From Reclinomonas americana ATCC 50394 (Eukaryota > Jakobida > Jakobea > Jakobida): 44,535 bases of DNA. Location: assembly GCA_048213135.1 (NCBI GenBank), contig PS015234.1, positions 19,276-63,810 on the forward strand. Reading direction: 5' to 3'. The translations under genes were made by a program, and so were the position numbers. Shown here one piece after another: positions 14,878 through 29,769 of the stretch. Within the stretch, counting starts at the first letter, position 1. Every line of letters begins with the position of its first letter. Under the pieces are notes generated by a model. The model saw only the letters and a program-made list of their open reading frames with translations, was not told the origin of the DNA and made no database searches.

Positions 14878-15904
14878 AGTCGCGTCGTAGTAGTACGTCG
14901 TACGGTACGGTTACGGTTCGGACGGACGACGTACGTAGGTAGGTAGGAAGGAAGGAGGTAGGTCGGTTCGNNNNNNNNNNNNNNNNNNNNNNNNNNNNNN
15001 NNNNNNNNNNNNNNNNNNNNNNNNNNNNNNNNNNNNNNNNNNNNNNNNNNNNNNNNNNNNNNNNNNNNNNNNNNNNNNNNNNNNNNNNNNNNNNNNNNNN
15101 NNNNNNNNNNNNNNNNNNNNNNNNNNNNNNNNNNNNNNNNNNNNNNNNNNNNNNNNNNNNNNNNNNNNNNNNNNNNNNNNNNNNNNNNNNNNNNNNNNNN
15201 NNNNNNNNNNNNNNNNNNNNNNNNNNNNNNNNNNNNNNNNNNNNNNNNNNNNNNNNNNNNNNNNNNNNNNNNNNNNNNNNNNNNNNNNNNNNGGGGAACG
15301 GACGACGGAGGTGGGTGGGGGAACGGACGACGGAGGTAGGGTGGGGAACGGACCGTCGCGTGTACCGTACGACTCCGCCGTTCGGTCGTACGAGCAGAGA
15401 GAGAGAGAGAGAGAGAGAGAGACGGTGAGAGAACGGGCAAGAAAGCAGTGCGCTTGAGTAGCTGCGAAGTTTGCGGCAGCAGTGTGAGAGAGAGTGCGTG
15501 TGTATGTGCGTGAGAAGGGGAGAGAGTGTGTGTGTGAGAGAGAGAGAGAGGAAGGTGCTTGCGTGTCTTCATACTGTGTGGCAGAAACGAGACGGAATAG
15601 AGAGAATAGGTGGATGTGCGAGGCGCCTGCGTGTCTCTTAGCGCTGAGAAGCAGGGAATGAGTGGATGAGCAAGGGTGTCTCAGAGGAGATCTGACAGTT
15701 GAGCAAGGCGTTTTCGTGTCTCTGTGCTGAGATGTGTCGCCTGATATCAGCGAGTCTCCGTGCCCTCCTGACGTGCGCTGCTGCCACACCACAGATATTC
15801 TGAACGACGAAACCTCGCGCAAGTACATCCAGGCCGTCAAGCGACTGATGACATTTGCACAAAAGGTGTATCCGACGCTGCCGAGCCAGATGGTGACATC
15901 GTGA
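13024..15904 (+). CDS. PRPF18: Pre-mRNA splicing factor PRP18, 5' exon(s) not resolved
   Basis: Exons 13024-13044, 13199-13448, 13527-13698, 14323-14436, 14505-14721 and 15795-15904 join in phase. The middle encodes [21 protein letters not shown], the PSF/PRP4-like motif of PRP18. The C-terminal half reads [62 protein letters not shown], then across the GTTGCG intron 14722-15794 [15 protein letters not shown], then [13 protein letters not shown], matching human PRPF18 nearly helix by helix. Known role: second catalytic step of splicing, helping 3' splice site choice with Slu7 in the U5 snRNP. The last splice junction rebuilds the His of VAHxLNDET, which supports the GTTGCG donor. The Ser/Gly/Ala-rich stretch at 13199-13270 is a linker. 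The start codon was not found; it may be in the 12517-12873 gap, and the helicase runs divergently from the same region. Confidence 0.93.
14807..15420. repeat. GA microsatellite, CpG-rich repeat and 322-N gap in the last PRP18 intron
   Basis: (GA)n at 14810-14870 and 15396-15421 enclose a CpG-rich block: CGTACG-rich words at 14878-14940, GGTAGGTAGG, then after the gap (14971-15292) about 27-bp repeats with GGGGAACGGACGACGGAGGT. Confidence 0.8.
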
Positions 15905-16000
15905 GAGGAATGGAGACAAGTGGCGGTGGTCGCAAAGAGTGAATGATGTGAGAGCATTGTTATGGGCGCACAGGTTGTCCTCTGATCACATAAAGAGAAA

Positions 16001-19000
16001 ATGCTCCGACGAGTGCGCTCTCTGCTCGGCCCTCTCAAGTCTCGCAAGTACATTTGCTCTGCGGCCACAGAGTTGCGAGTGTGCATGTGCAACCAGAATG
16101 ACACACACTCTCCTCTCTTACACGCATTGTGTGATGCAGTGATGACGAGTATCAGAGCGATGTGGTCATCACTGACGATGCGCTGACACTGTTGCAGTCG
16201 GTGCGACTGCCGCAGCATGCGTTTGCTGATCATATGATGCGCAAAGTGATTGTGGGAGCGTGTGGAGCGAGTGCTTCTGTTGCGTGCCTGGGAGGAGAGG
16301 GAGAGAGGGGGGTGGGAAGAGCAGGGCAGAGTGAGGCAGCAAGCATGTGTGCTGTAAAGAAACGAGCATGTGCAGAGTGAGGCAACGAGCAAGTGTGCAG
16401 TGAGGCAACGAGCATGTGCAGCAAGGCAACAAGCATGTGTGCAGGTGAGGCAACAAGCATGTACAGCGAGGCAACGAGCATGTGTGCAGCTAGGCAACAA
16501 GCATGTGCAGCGAGGCAACGAGTATGTGCAGAGTGATGCAACGAGCATGTGTACAGCGAGGCAACGAGCATGTGCAGCAAGGCAACGAGCATGTGTGCAG
16601 AGTGAGGCAACGAGCATGTGCAACGATTCAACGAGCATGTGTGCAGCGAGTCGATGCACACAATCCCTCTCATGTTCCTTCCGCCACGTAGGGAGTGGCC
16701 ACCGCCTCCGTGTTAACCGATCTGCTCATGGAGGCCGCGGATCGCCTGTTTCGCGAGGGATATCCCAGGTGAGAAGCGAGCGTTTTCTCGACGCAGCAGT
16801 TCGTTGGTCTCATTTGCTTGCGCAGACTTGCGGTGTTGGGAGCGGTGAAGCGCGTGATGGCGGTGTGCATTCGTGACGGCATTGATCGGATGGTTGTGTC
16901 GGTGCCGCAGTTGTACGCGCCGGAAGTGGCGCATCGATTGGTGGTGGGACTGGCGCATGGTGCCGATGAGCTGACTGTGCAATTGGTGGAGGCAGTGTTG
17001 CGCTTGCTGGAATCAGTTGAGTTGGCGTGGGAGGAGTAGTGAGAGCGACGTGTGGCTCACGTTGTCCTCCTTCCGATGACAGTTAAACGTGCCGGCCGCG
17101 CATGTGGCGATCACTGTTCAAGTCGGGCGCGCACCAGAGGCGTCGGCGGTGTGTGGCGGGCTGGCACTGGAGCTGAGTCCGCTGAATGCTTCGCGATTAC
17201 GTCGGTATCTGTCGGCGACGGCGACGGAGACCACAACGGCACGTCGAATGTTGGTGGTGTCGGCGAGTGTTCCGTTTGCACTCGTCACTCACCGGGTTGT
17301 GGAGGAGTATTACGATGTCGATGAGTTTCTGGCGGCGGCCAGCGGGCGGACGCGAGACGAGGAAGCGAGGAGGTGAGGCGATGTTGAATGATCACAGGAT
17401 TGCATGACCGCATGCTGACCTCTCGGTGTACAGAGAAGCGGAGGCCATCTTGGCGCATGTGCAAGCACTCGGTGTGTGCGTGCTTATGGTGGAGGGCGCA
17501 GTGGATGCAGTGTTCCAGGAGATGGCAGAGGAGGTGCGTTGTGACTGAAGGCGGCTGATAGGGAGTGGGTGATGGGAACACNNNNNNNNNNNNNNNNNNN
17601 NNNNNNNNNNNNNNNNNNNNNNNNNNNNNNNNNNNNNNNNNNNNNNNNNNNNNNNNNNNNNNNNNNNNNNNNNNNNNNNNNNNNNNNNNNNNNNNNNNNN
17701 NNNNNNNGTGGGTGGTGAGAACACACGAAGTGGGTGGGAACACACGGAGTGGGTGAATCTCATGGCTCCTTCCCTTCTTACAGCGAGGCCTTCTCTGCCT
17801 CAGCAACATCGGCCCGGTGGCGGCTGTGCAACTGGCGGACGCGTTCGGCTGCCAACGCGTGCAGAATATTTTGAATGCACAACTAGTGCACACGGCCACT
17901 GTTCAGGTATGTGACAGCCGCATCAGTTTCTCCGCGGTCCCTCTCTCACTCACCATTCGTGCAGCGTGTCGAGCACTGGCAGGGCGGTGAGCGCAACCCC
18001 GACACATCTCTCTTCACGCCTGTCAAGGACGAAAATGCCGACGGAAGTGGCAGTGGCGCAGCGTGGCCGTCGCGTTGCGAATTCGCACTGCTGGAGCGTC
18101 GCGAGCCGACCCGCGTATCGGTGCTGTTGTGCGACCGAACTCTTTCACTTGTGTCGATGCGTCTGCGCAACATGCAGAAGGTGCTGGCGCGACTGAGAGT
18201 GGCACAGCAGGTGAGTCTCGCGCGGCGTGGATGGGGAGAGAGTCAGTACTTATTTTTTGCTAATTCGAGCAGGATACGACCTTGCTGCCGGGTGGGGGTG
18301 TGTGGGAGTTGGCATGTTGTAGGGTGTGCGAAAGGCATGCGGCCGGGCTGAGGATGCAGGTGAGACGGGGCGTTGGGGGCTGGGCGGCGGAGTGGAGGGC
18401 CAGTGTGTTGACAGTGCGAGGATGCAGGTATTGCCATCGTCCGCAGCGTTGATTGAGGCGCAGGTTGCCGAGGTGCGTGTTGTTGCGAATAGTGAGGAGA
18501 GAGAAAGAGAGAGAGGGAGGGAGGGGGGGAAGGGGAGGAGAGAGAGTGTGTGTGTGAGTGAGTGAGTGACTGAGTGAGTGAGTGAGTGAGTGAGTGAGTG
18601 AGTGAGTGAGTGAGTGAGTGAGTGCGAGAGAGAGAGCAACAGAGGAAGTAGTTATTGTGAGAGTTTCGTATGCATTCCGTGCTGAGACAGGCTAACTAAG
18701 TCGGCGCTGCTGTCTACGGTGAGAGGTAGGACGGTTGTTTTGCAGTCGGAGCTAAAGCGATGGATATAGCTGAGGCAAGCAGACAGAGATTGAGCTGCTG
18801 TTGAGAGGTCGAGCGTACAAACGATTTGTTCCTCTCTACAACGCGTCTCACACTGCTCAACACTGTGCAGAGCATGGCCAATGTGTTCAGCCAGCTGGTT
18901 GGTGTGGCCGCGACCAATGTCGGTGCTGGCAACTACGAGTCACTATCGCTCCTTTTGCAACGGTTGCGTTTCACTGTGTTTTCTGAATAGCGAGGTGTGA

Positions 19001-20253
19001 CTACTCACACTGCATCAGCTTCGATCCCGCTCCCTGGCTTGCAGCAGCGTCTGCTGCAGACCCTCTGGCTGCCATGCAGTGCCTCCGAACGCCATTGGGT
19101 GAGCTGGCAGATGCACTCTTCGGCGAGGCGCTGGTCCCACATGGAATCGTTGGAGTTGGGGAGAAAGAGGATGACGCAGACAGTGTGGAGGGAGAGGAAA
19201 TCTTGCAGTTGTTGCTTGGTGGAAGCGCTTCGGCGGAGGGCGAGAGAGGTGTGGCTGTTGTTGGTGAGGACGACGTTGATGAGTTCGACGGGTTTCCGGG
19301 AACGGAGAAGGACGGTGGTGTCGGGGCTGGCAAGACATTGAAAATTGACGACGAGGATGATGAATTTGACGTGTTTCCGGAGGGTGTTGTTGAGCGACAC
19401 CCAAAGGAGAAGGGCGGTGGTGTGGTTGGACGAGGGCGCCAGACACTAGCAGCTGGTGACGGTGTGGACGACGATGAGTTTGATGTGTTTCCGGAGGGTG
19501 TTGTTGAGCGGCACCCAACGGAGAAGGGCGGTGGAGTTGTTGGACGAGGGCGCCAGACAGTAGCAGCTGATGGCGGTGTTGATGACGTTGAGTTTGACGT
19601 GTTTCCGGAGGGTATTGTTGAGCGGCACCCAGAAAGGAAGGGCGGTGGTGTGGTTGGCCGAGTGCGCCAGACATTAGCAGCTGGTGATGATGAATTTAAC
19701 GTGTTTCCGGAGGCTGCTGGCGAGCGGGGTCGCGCGTCATTATCCTCTGTTCACGACGTGGCTGGGAAACCGCTTGCCTCCGGTGAAAGTCATCCTCTTG
19801 GTGCTCTGCTAGACCGGATTGCGAGGAGCGCCGCATCAGCAGTGACTCGTCCGTCGGTGCCAGATGTGGAGGAGGATGAGATCGATGTGTTTGATGTGTG
19901 GCGGGAGGAGGACGAACGAGTGGATTTGCAGGTGATGGAGGCGCTGATGGCGGCAAGCGAGGCTCTGGCTGGCGCAAGCTCGAGAGTGGATGCATCACGC
20001 GTTCCGCTGCTGCCACCATCGCCTCCACCGCCGCCACCACCGCCGCCACGACTGGCCGCCGTTGACAACACGTCAACGCGACGGGTGGCGTTGCAGTGTG
20101 CTGCTGGTGAGTGTTGTATGACCCCCACAAGTGATGAGATGCTGTGTGTTGATACGTTCTTGTCATGTCACAGAGTGCGTGCGGCTGGTGGCCATGACTG
20201 ATGCACTGGTGTTTACGACGCACATGCAAGAGCAGAGGGTGGAGAGGCGGTGA
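16001..20253 (+). CDS. Bardet-Biedl-type (MKKS/BBS6-like) group II chaperonin paralogue with repeat insert, 13 exons
   Basis: Exons 16001-16047, 16140-16251, 16692-16768, 16826-17015, 17083-17372, 17434-17533, 17784-17906, 17965-18210, 18273-18359, 18428-18463, 18871-18962, 19019-20106 and 20174-20253 give about 855 residues. Chaperonin landmarks in order: SLLGPLKSRN (equatorial), DVVITDDALTLLQSV, ASVLTDLLMEAADRLF, NVPAAHVAI, the apical stretch LGVCVLMVEGAVDAVFQEMA and NIGPVAAVQLADAFGCQ, RVSVLLCDRTLSLVSMRLR, LLPGGGVWE at about 400-407, and the last equatorial helix VALQCAAECVRLVAMTDAL. The ATPase motif GDGTT is replaced by GVATA, as expected for BBS6/10/12, which assemble the BBSome rather than fold actin or tubulin. 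Residues about 554-698 are acidic 38-residue repeats (DDEFDVFPEG...) inserted in the lower equatorial region, followed by a polyproline stretch. Which BBS family member it is cannot be decided. The ATG lies 96 bp after the PRP18 stop. The 12-codon exon 18428-18463 is the least certain. Confidence 0.82.
16330..16655. repeat. Minisatellite in a chaperonin intron
   Basis: About 14 imperfect copies of a 21-25 bp unit of the form GAGGCAACGAGCATGTGTGCA. It lies wholly inside the intron 16252-16691. Confidence 0.8.
17582..17755. repeat. Short gap and GTGGGTGG-type repeat in a chaperonin intron
   Basis: 126 Ns (17582-17707) are followed by alternating GTGGGTG and GAACACACG words. Confidence 0.7.
18490..18640. 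repeat. GAGA and (GAGT)n arrays in a chaperonin intron
   Basis: GAGAGGGAGG tract followed by an almost perfect (GAGT)n array at about 18557-18622. Confidence 0.85.
19340..19720 (+). repeat. Coding 114-bp tandem repeat in the chaperonin gene
   Basis: Three full copies and flanking partial copies of a 114-bp unit encoding 38 residues around DEFDVFPEG, VVERHP and GGGVVGRGRQT. Copies are centred near 19365, 19479, 19593 and 19695, and all stay in frame. Confidence 0.9.
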
Positions 20254-20555
20254 TCGGCAGGTAAAAGAACAACCCCACATTGAGCAAAATGAATTGAGCT
20301 GGGCAGCGTGGAACGAAGTGTTGAATAACTCCCAACGGTGTTTTCGTTTGGAGAGTGAATACAACAGGACTAGAGGAAGAAGGAGGATCGATCAATGTGC
20401 GAAAAACGAATCGCAGCGACGTCGCAGTGCGTTGAACAGCACGTCTACCACGGTGCGCACACGTACGTACAGAGCTACACGTTGAACAACGCAGTCCCTC
20501 ACAAGAGAGGGCTGAACTCAACAATTTTCGTACAACACTATACTCTTTTGCACAA

Positions 20556-20561
20556 AATAAA
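20556..20561 (+). promoter_or_regulatory. Possible polyadenylation signal AATAAA
   Basis: AATAAA lies in a short A-rich stretch about 300 bp past the chaperonin stop, in the 345-bp space shared with the convergent NMNAT gene. It could serve the chaperonin transcript. The remaining intergenic sequence holds no other recognised feature. Only weak evidence. Confidence 0.25.
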
Positions 20562-20598
20562 AAAATGACAAGCCACCCTTCCCTGACTCACACATCGC

Positions 20599-24316
<3,718 letters not shown>

Positions 24317-26002
24317 GGTGGGAGAGAGGAAGGGAGGAAAGGGGGGGAAGGGAGGTGCGCGCGCGGCGGACGTGATATGAGTAGAGAGAAAGATGGCTGT
24401 TGGTTCACCGGGATTCTGAATTCGAACAACAACAACAACAACACAACAACAACACAACAACAACAANNNNNNNNNNNNNNNNNNNNNNNNNNNNNNNNNN
24501 NNNNNNNNNNNNNNNNNNNNNNNNNNNNNNNNNNNNNNNNNNNNNNNNNNNNNNNNNNNNNNNNNNNNNNNNNNNNNNNNNNNNNNNNNNNNNNNNNNNN
24601 NNNNNNNNNNNNNNNNNNNNNNNNNNNNNNNNNNNNNNNNNNNNNNNNNNNNNNNNNNNNNNNNNNNNNNNNNNNNNNNNNNNNNNNNNNNNNNNNNNNN
24701 NNNNNNNNNNNNNNNNNNNNNNNNNNNNNNNNNNNNNNNNNNNNNNNNNNNNNNNNNNNNNNNNNNNNNNNNNNNNNNNNNNNNNNNNNNNNNNNNNNNN
24801 NNNNNNNNNNNNNNNNNNNNNNNNNNNNNNNNNNNNNNNNNNNNNNNNNNNNNNNNNNNNNNNNNNNNNNNNNNNNNNNNNNNNNNNNNNNNNNNNNNNN
24901 NNNNNNNNNNNNNNNNNNNNNNNNNNNNNNNNNNNNNNNNNNNNNNNNNNNNNNNNNNNNNNNNNNNNNNNNNNNNNNNNNNNNNNNNNNNNNNNNNNNN
25001 NNNNNNNNNNNNNNNNNNNNNNNNNNNNNNNNNNNNNNNNNNNNNNNNNNNNNNNNNNNNNNNNNNNNNNNNNNNNNNNNNNNNNNNNNNNNNNNNNNNN
25101 NNNNNNNNNNNNNNNNNNNNNNNNNNNNNNNNNNNNNNNNNNNNNNNNNNNNNNNNNNNNNNNNNNNNNNNNNNNNNNNNNNNNNNNNNNNNNNNNNNNN
25201 NNNNNNNNNNNNNNNNNNNNNNNNNNNNNNNNNNNNNNNNNNNNNNNNNNNNNNNNNNNNNNNNNNNNNNNNNNNNNNNNNNNNNNNNNNNNNNNNNNNN
25301 NNNNNNNNNNNNNNNNNNNNNNNNNNNNNNNNNNNNNNNNNNNNNNNNNNNNNNNNNNNNNNNNNNNNNNNNNNNNNNNNNNNNNNNNNNNNNNNNNNNN
25401 NNNNNNNNNNNNNNNNNNNNNNNNNNNNNNNNNCACCAAGGTCAGCAGGGCGCTGCAGGTGATTGCCGCGGTCACCGCATCTAGATGAACATGCCATGGA
25501 TCCGGATCGTGGCCGGCGGTGCAAGTACTGCCTGAGACATTCTCGATATTGAAATTGCGGGACTGATCGCGCGCGATTTGTGCGACAACAACAACAACAA
25601 CAACTCAAACAGCTACGAAGATTGCCATCTTAAGTGAGCACAAGAAACTGAAATTGTGAGAAAAGTTGAGATTGATATCGAAATCGCGATCGAAATCGAA
25701 ATCGCGATCGAAATCGAAATCGCATTTGCCGCACTGCAGATGAACGCGCGCAGCAAACGGGATCCACCAAACAACGTGAACTCCTACACCTACAACCAAG
25801 AAATCTAGTCTTCTCGTCTCCTGCATATGGAGAATTTCGCACACTTGCCTGCCATGCACACGGATTTCAACAAAACACTTCATTCACCACATTGCATCAC
25901 TCAAGATGGTGATCATCATGCAGCTGTGTTGCTGTTTGGATTAAAGTTGTTGTTGTTGTTGTTGCGACAAATGTCCACAAATGCCTTGCCGACGTCGACG
26001 CA
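24317..26002. other. Intergenic stretch between NMNAT and paralogue A with 967-N gap
   Basis: (CAA)n flanks the gap on the left (24428-24466) and recurs at 25584-25605; the reverse complement (GTT)n is at 25946-25965. An 18-bp repeat of GAAATCGAAATCGCGATC type is at 25676-25725. No gene is seen outside the gap; one could be hidden inside it. Confidence 0.5.
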
Positions 26003-27768
26003 TCAAATCGACGGCGTCACCCTGACTGTGATGCCCATGGCGTACGTGGTCACCGAGAAGCGGCTCGCTGCACACTTGTCGAGATTGCGCAGGACACTGA
26101 ACGAGGCCGCGTTGCCGTAGCCGCGGCTCGCGCTGAGGAATTGCGGATCCTTGGTCGACAAGCCGAGGGCGTGGAAGTGGAGGCCGTGGGCAGACGAGAG
26201 CGGAAGGCACCAGTCGGTGGCATCCGTACCATAAGTCACGTCCAGCTTCGCACCACCACCATTGAGGGAGTATGAAGAAAACATGGCCGCAACTGCAACG
26301 TAGTCGCCCTTGAATATCACGTCTTGATACGAGGAACTCTCATATCTCGTGTCCAAGGAGCGCGAAGCGACGAGACTGCGAAGACAGATGGTGTAGGTAG
26401 TAATCCGGCACGATGCCTGCTCGCACAAGATATATATAAAAAAAGTGAACTCTGCTGCGGGGCCGGGCCAAAGGAAAATGAGACAAAACGCAACCACTCC
26501 CAGGCTGGAAACCAAACCAACTCGGCCGACCCAGCCACTTGGACTGATGCCGTGACCGCCACCGTAGGGATACGAGCCGAGAATGAAACATGTTCCCGGA
26601 TGTACGTTATGATTGACAGCTCCAACTCCGCCTCCCACAATCGTTCCGGGTTTCCCGTTGGCACCACAATCTGTCGGGACCAGCCGCATATCAAACTGCG
26701 CAGGGGAGTATGACGTGTAAATAGCACATTAATAATGTGACAGACGACGCGCTGTGCATGAGTGACGCACCGAGCGAAGCGCCGTGTTATCGAGTCTTCC
26801 GACAATANNNNNNNNNNNNNNNNNNNNNNNNNNNNNNNNNNNNNNNNNNNNNNNNNNNNNNNNNNNNNNNNNNNNNNNNNNNNNNNNNNNNNNNNNNNNN
26901 NNNNNNNNNNNNNNNNNNNNNNNNNNNNNNNNNNNNNNNNNNNNNNNNNNNNNNNNNNNNNNNNNNNNNNNNNNNNNNNNNNNNNNNNNNNNNNNNNNNN
27001 NNNNNNNNNNNNNNNNNNNNNNNNNNNNNNNNNNNNNNNNNNNNNNNNNNNNNNNNNNNNNNNNNNNNNNNNNNNNNNNNNNNNNNNNNNNNNNNNNNNN
27101 NNNNNNNNNNNNNNNNNNNNNNNNNNNNNNNNNNNNNNNNNNNNNNNNNNNNNNNNNNNNNNNNNNNNNNNNNNNNNNNNNNNNNNNNNNNNNNNNNNNN
27201 NNNNNNNNNNNNNNNNNNNNNNNNNNNNNNNNNNNNNNNNNNNNNNNNNNNNNNNNNNNNNNNNNNNNNNNNNNNNNNNNNNNNNNNNNNNNNNNNNNNN
27301 NNNNNNNNNNNNNNNNNNNNNNNNNNNNNNNNNNNNNNNNNNNNNNNNNNNNNNNNNNNNNNNNGCCGAGATAGTCGCGATTGTTGGTGACTGTGACACC
27401 GCCGCCGACGAGAGCGTAATCGGTCGGCACGATCACGGTGCAGGAGATGACACCTCGTTTCTTTTCGCCAGTGGCGGAGAACTGGTTGATCAGCGGACGC
27501 TCGAATTCGAAGGTTGTGGCCGTCGTGGCGGATGACGACTGCGCTGCAGCGAGTGCCTCGTAGAACTGTTCAACCTGGGGAGCAATGGAGAGAGAGAGAG
27601 GGAGGGAGGGAGAGAGGAGAGAGTGTGAAGGAGATGGGAGAGAGTGCGCGAAAAACAATCATGCGCACGCACGCGGTTCGTGGGATCCGCTTGCACCACG
27701 GCGAGCGTGGTGATGAGCAGCACCGCGGCGACTGCGGCAACGATGAAGATGGTGTGGTGAGCACGCAT
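26003..27768 (-). CDS. Secreted glycine-rich beta protein, paralogue A (central exons in a gap)
   Basis: Visible exons 27673-27768, 27365-27574 (runs into the gap), 26495-26695 and 26003-26416. Residues 1-27 (MRAHH then a 20-residue hydrophobic core ending VVQA, then DP) form a signal peptide with an A-x-A-like cleavage site. The mature part has VEQFYEALAAAQSS, CTVIVPTDYALVGGGVTV, IVGGGVGA, GTCFILGSYP, NGGGAKLDVTYGTDATDWC and LHFHALGL. It aligns throughout with the gene at 28556-31402 (same signal peptide, same intron positions). I do not recognise the family. The recurring pattern of a GGG-x-V strand, then C or W, then SYP-like turn resembles GGG repeats I recall from bacterial exported proteins, which is only a weak hint. 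The hidden part corresponds to about 80 residues of the paralogue. Extracellular or surface location is inferred. Confidence 0.72.
26808..27364. other. 557-N gap inside secreted paralogue A
   Basis: By alignment with paralogue B the gap hides the end of exon 2 (about 30 residues) and all of exon 3 (about 53 residues). Confidence 0.8.
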
Positions 27769-27813
27769 GGTCTTCTCTCACAAACAGTGTGAAAGGAGAA
27801 AGATGTGCGGTGG

Positions 27814-27848
27814 ATTTCGCGCGCGCGCGAAATCGAAACAATGCATTG
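27814..27848. promoter_or_regulatory. Palindromic promoter block upstream of secreted paralogue A
   Basis: A perfect 20-nt palindrome ATTTCGCGCGCGCGCGAAAT (27814-27833) is followed six bases on by a second palindrome CAATGCATTG (27839-27848). They lie 45 bp upstream of the ATG at 27768 on the minus strand. The same pair, in the same order and spacing class, lies upstream of paralogue B. Likely a transcription factor site or core promoter of this small family. Confidence 0.6.
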
Positions 27849-28555
27849 CATTTCCGAGAGCAGAAAATTGGGATCTTTGTGCTGGGTTGGTCTGGTGCTG
27901 AGGAGTGGGGGAGTGGAAGAAAGGAGGGGATGTTCAAAGAGTGACTGGAAAGAGTCGCGTCTAATTCTGCTGTTTTTGCAACTGTCTACGGCTTCACTAC
28001 AGAACGGCGAAAAACAGCCACGGTCTCTTCAAAAACCAGCTTGATGACCAAGTCGACCCATCCAGACTATCGGCATTGGCGAAAAACTTGACCGCAGTGG
28101 GGGTTTTAACTTTAAAAGTGTCCGCTCTTAGTTCGAACAGGCCGCTGCGCTTCCTTGTCGAGAAATATTAAATCAATGACTGCAGTGAACGGAAGCGACG
28201 TCAACGAACAGTCGCTAATGCTCTTTCTGTTTGTTGATGGAGCAACGTGAACTGAATTTCAGAGAGACTCATTCATCTCGACTTGTCGGAGCACACACAA
28301 AAAGCTTGCTGCTGCACCAAGACTGGTGTACTGGAATGGTTGGACGTGGTCATCGAGACAGCTGTTTCGTAATCTGTTGGTGAACTGATGTGGTGTGCCA
28401 AGGTCATTGTCGGCAAGGGATTTGTGGGCGTTTATCGCATTATTGGAATGTGGTGAATTATTCCACAATGCCAGAGTGTTGCGCATACATTGGCACCAGA
28501 AGCAAAACCGGAGAGGAAGACGGCTTCTATCTCTCTCTCCTCCCTTTCCCTCTCC
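27849..28555. other. Intergenic stretch between the two secreted paralogues
   Basis: About 700 bp of unique sequence of balanced composition, unlike the repeat-filled introns. No open frame with recognisable similarity was seen. Confidence 0.4.
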
Positions 28556-29737
28556 TCAAACAGTCACCTTGACTCTAATGCCCACAGAATAGGAGATCAT
28601 CGAGAAGCGACTGTCCGCACACTTGTCGCGATTGCGCGCGATGCTGAGCGAGGACGTGTAGCCAGCTTGATAGCGGGTGATCGCCGAATCCGAGGTGAGC
28701 ATGCCCAGGGTGAAGAAGTGGAGCCCGTTGGCCGACAGGAGTGGGGCGCACCAGTCGGTGGCGCCCGTACCGTACGACACGTTCAACAGCGCGCCGCCAC
28801 CAATGGTGGTGTACTGGTTGCTGACGGCGACAATTCCAACGCGGTCGCCGTTGAACATCGGAGACCAGTTGGACTGCGAACTGACAAAGACAGCTTCCAC
28901 GACGCGCGAGGCGACGCGGCTCCGCAGGCAAATGGAGTAGATATTGACCCCGCAGTCGGCCTGCGTTCACACATACAGGAGGAGGAAGAAGAGGAGGAAG
29001 AGGAAGAGGAAGCAGGGGAAGAGGAGGAGGAGGAGGAGGAGGAGGAGGAGGAAGAGAAAGAGAAAGAGGAGGAGGAGACTAGTTATGAAAATGGCTGCGT
29101 GCGCAGAAAGCACAAGAGAGTTGCACGCAACAGCTCCTTGCGCGGAACGCAAAGTAATCTTGCCGATCCAGCCGGGGGCACCCGGTCGCGGGTACGAGCC
29201 CTGAATGAAACAGGTGCCGGTGCCTCCTCGCCCGTAGGTCTCAACTCCGCCGCCCACGTGCATTCCCCCTCTGTCATCACAGGATCCTGTGTAGTGGAAA
29301 GATTGAAACTATCGAGTGCAGAGGAGCAGAGAGAGAGACAGAGAGAGCGATGATGTGAACAACAAAAGGCGACAAAAAGGATGCTATGAGAGACGCGACG
29401 CACCGTGTAGTCAGCGGAGTGCCCGCCGCTGGTGCCGTTCTCAAGATATCCGGCATAGCCGATAACTATCTCGTACAGGCGGCCACCGGGGCGAGTGGGG
29501 GGATCGTAAATGGCATTGGCGGTGCATGTCAGCGAGGCGACACACTGGCCACTCCGGTCCTGGGTTAGGAAGGGGGTGAGAATGAAGGGAGAATGAAGGG
29601 AAAGGGAGAGGGAATGAAGGAAAGGGAGGGAGGGGGAAGGGAGAGGGAGAAAGGGAAGAAGAGGGGGTAAACCATGAGAAAAAGGCAGCTTTCGCAAGGA
29701 CAACATAGAATAGGCGGCATTCGGAAGAATGAACACA

Positions 29738-29769
<32 letters not shown>

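Noticed and set aside
16330-16655. CRISPR-like array
   Set aside because: Repeats are imperfect, contiguous, without unique spacers, and lie inside a eukaryotic intron.
17016-17045. Reading the chaperonin exon through to GAGGAG-TAG with donor GTGAGA
   Set aside because: That junction creates a stop codon; the GTTGAG donor at 17016 joins in phase to NVPAAHVAI.
25605-25883. Small minus-strand gene with FDFDRDFD repeats
   Set aside because: The repeat is an 18-bp microsatellite, and the rest has no recognisable signal or splice support.
29403-29404. GTGCGT as the donor of intron 3 in secreted paralogue B
   Set aside because: It shifts the frame of the next exon away from the one that aligns with paralogue A; GTCGCG four bases on keeps it.
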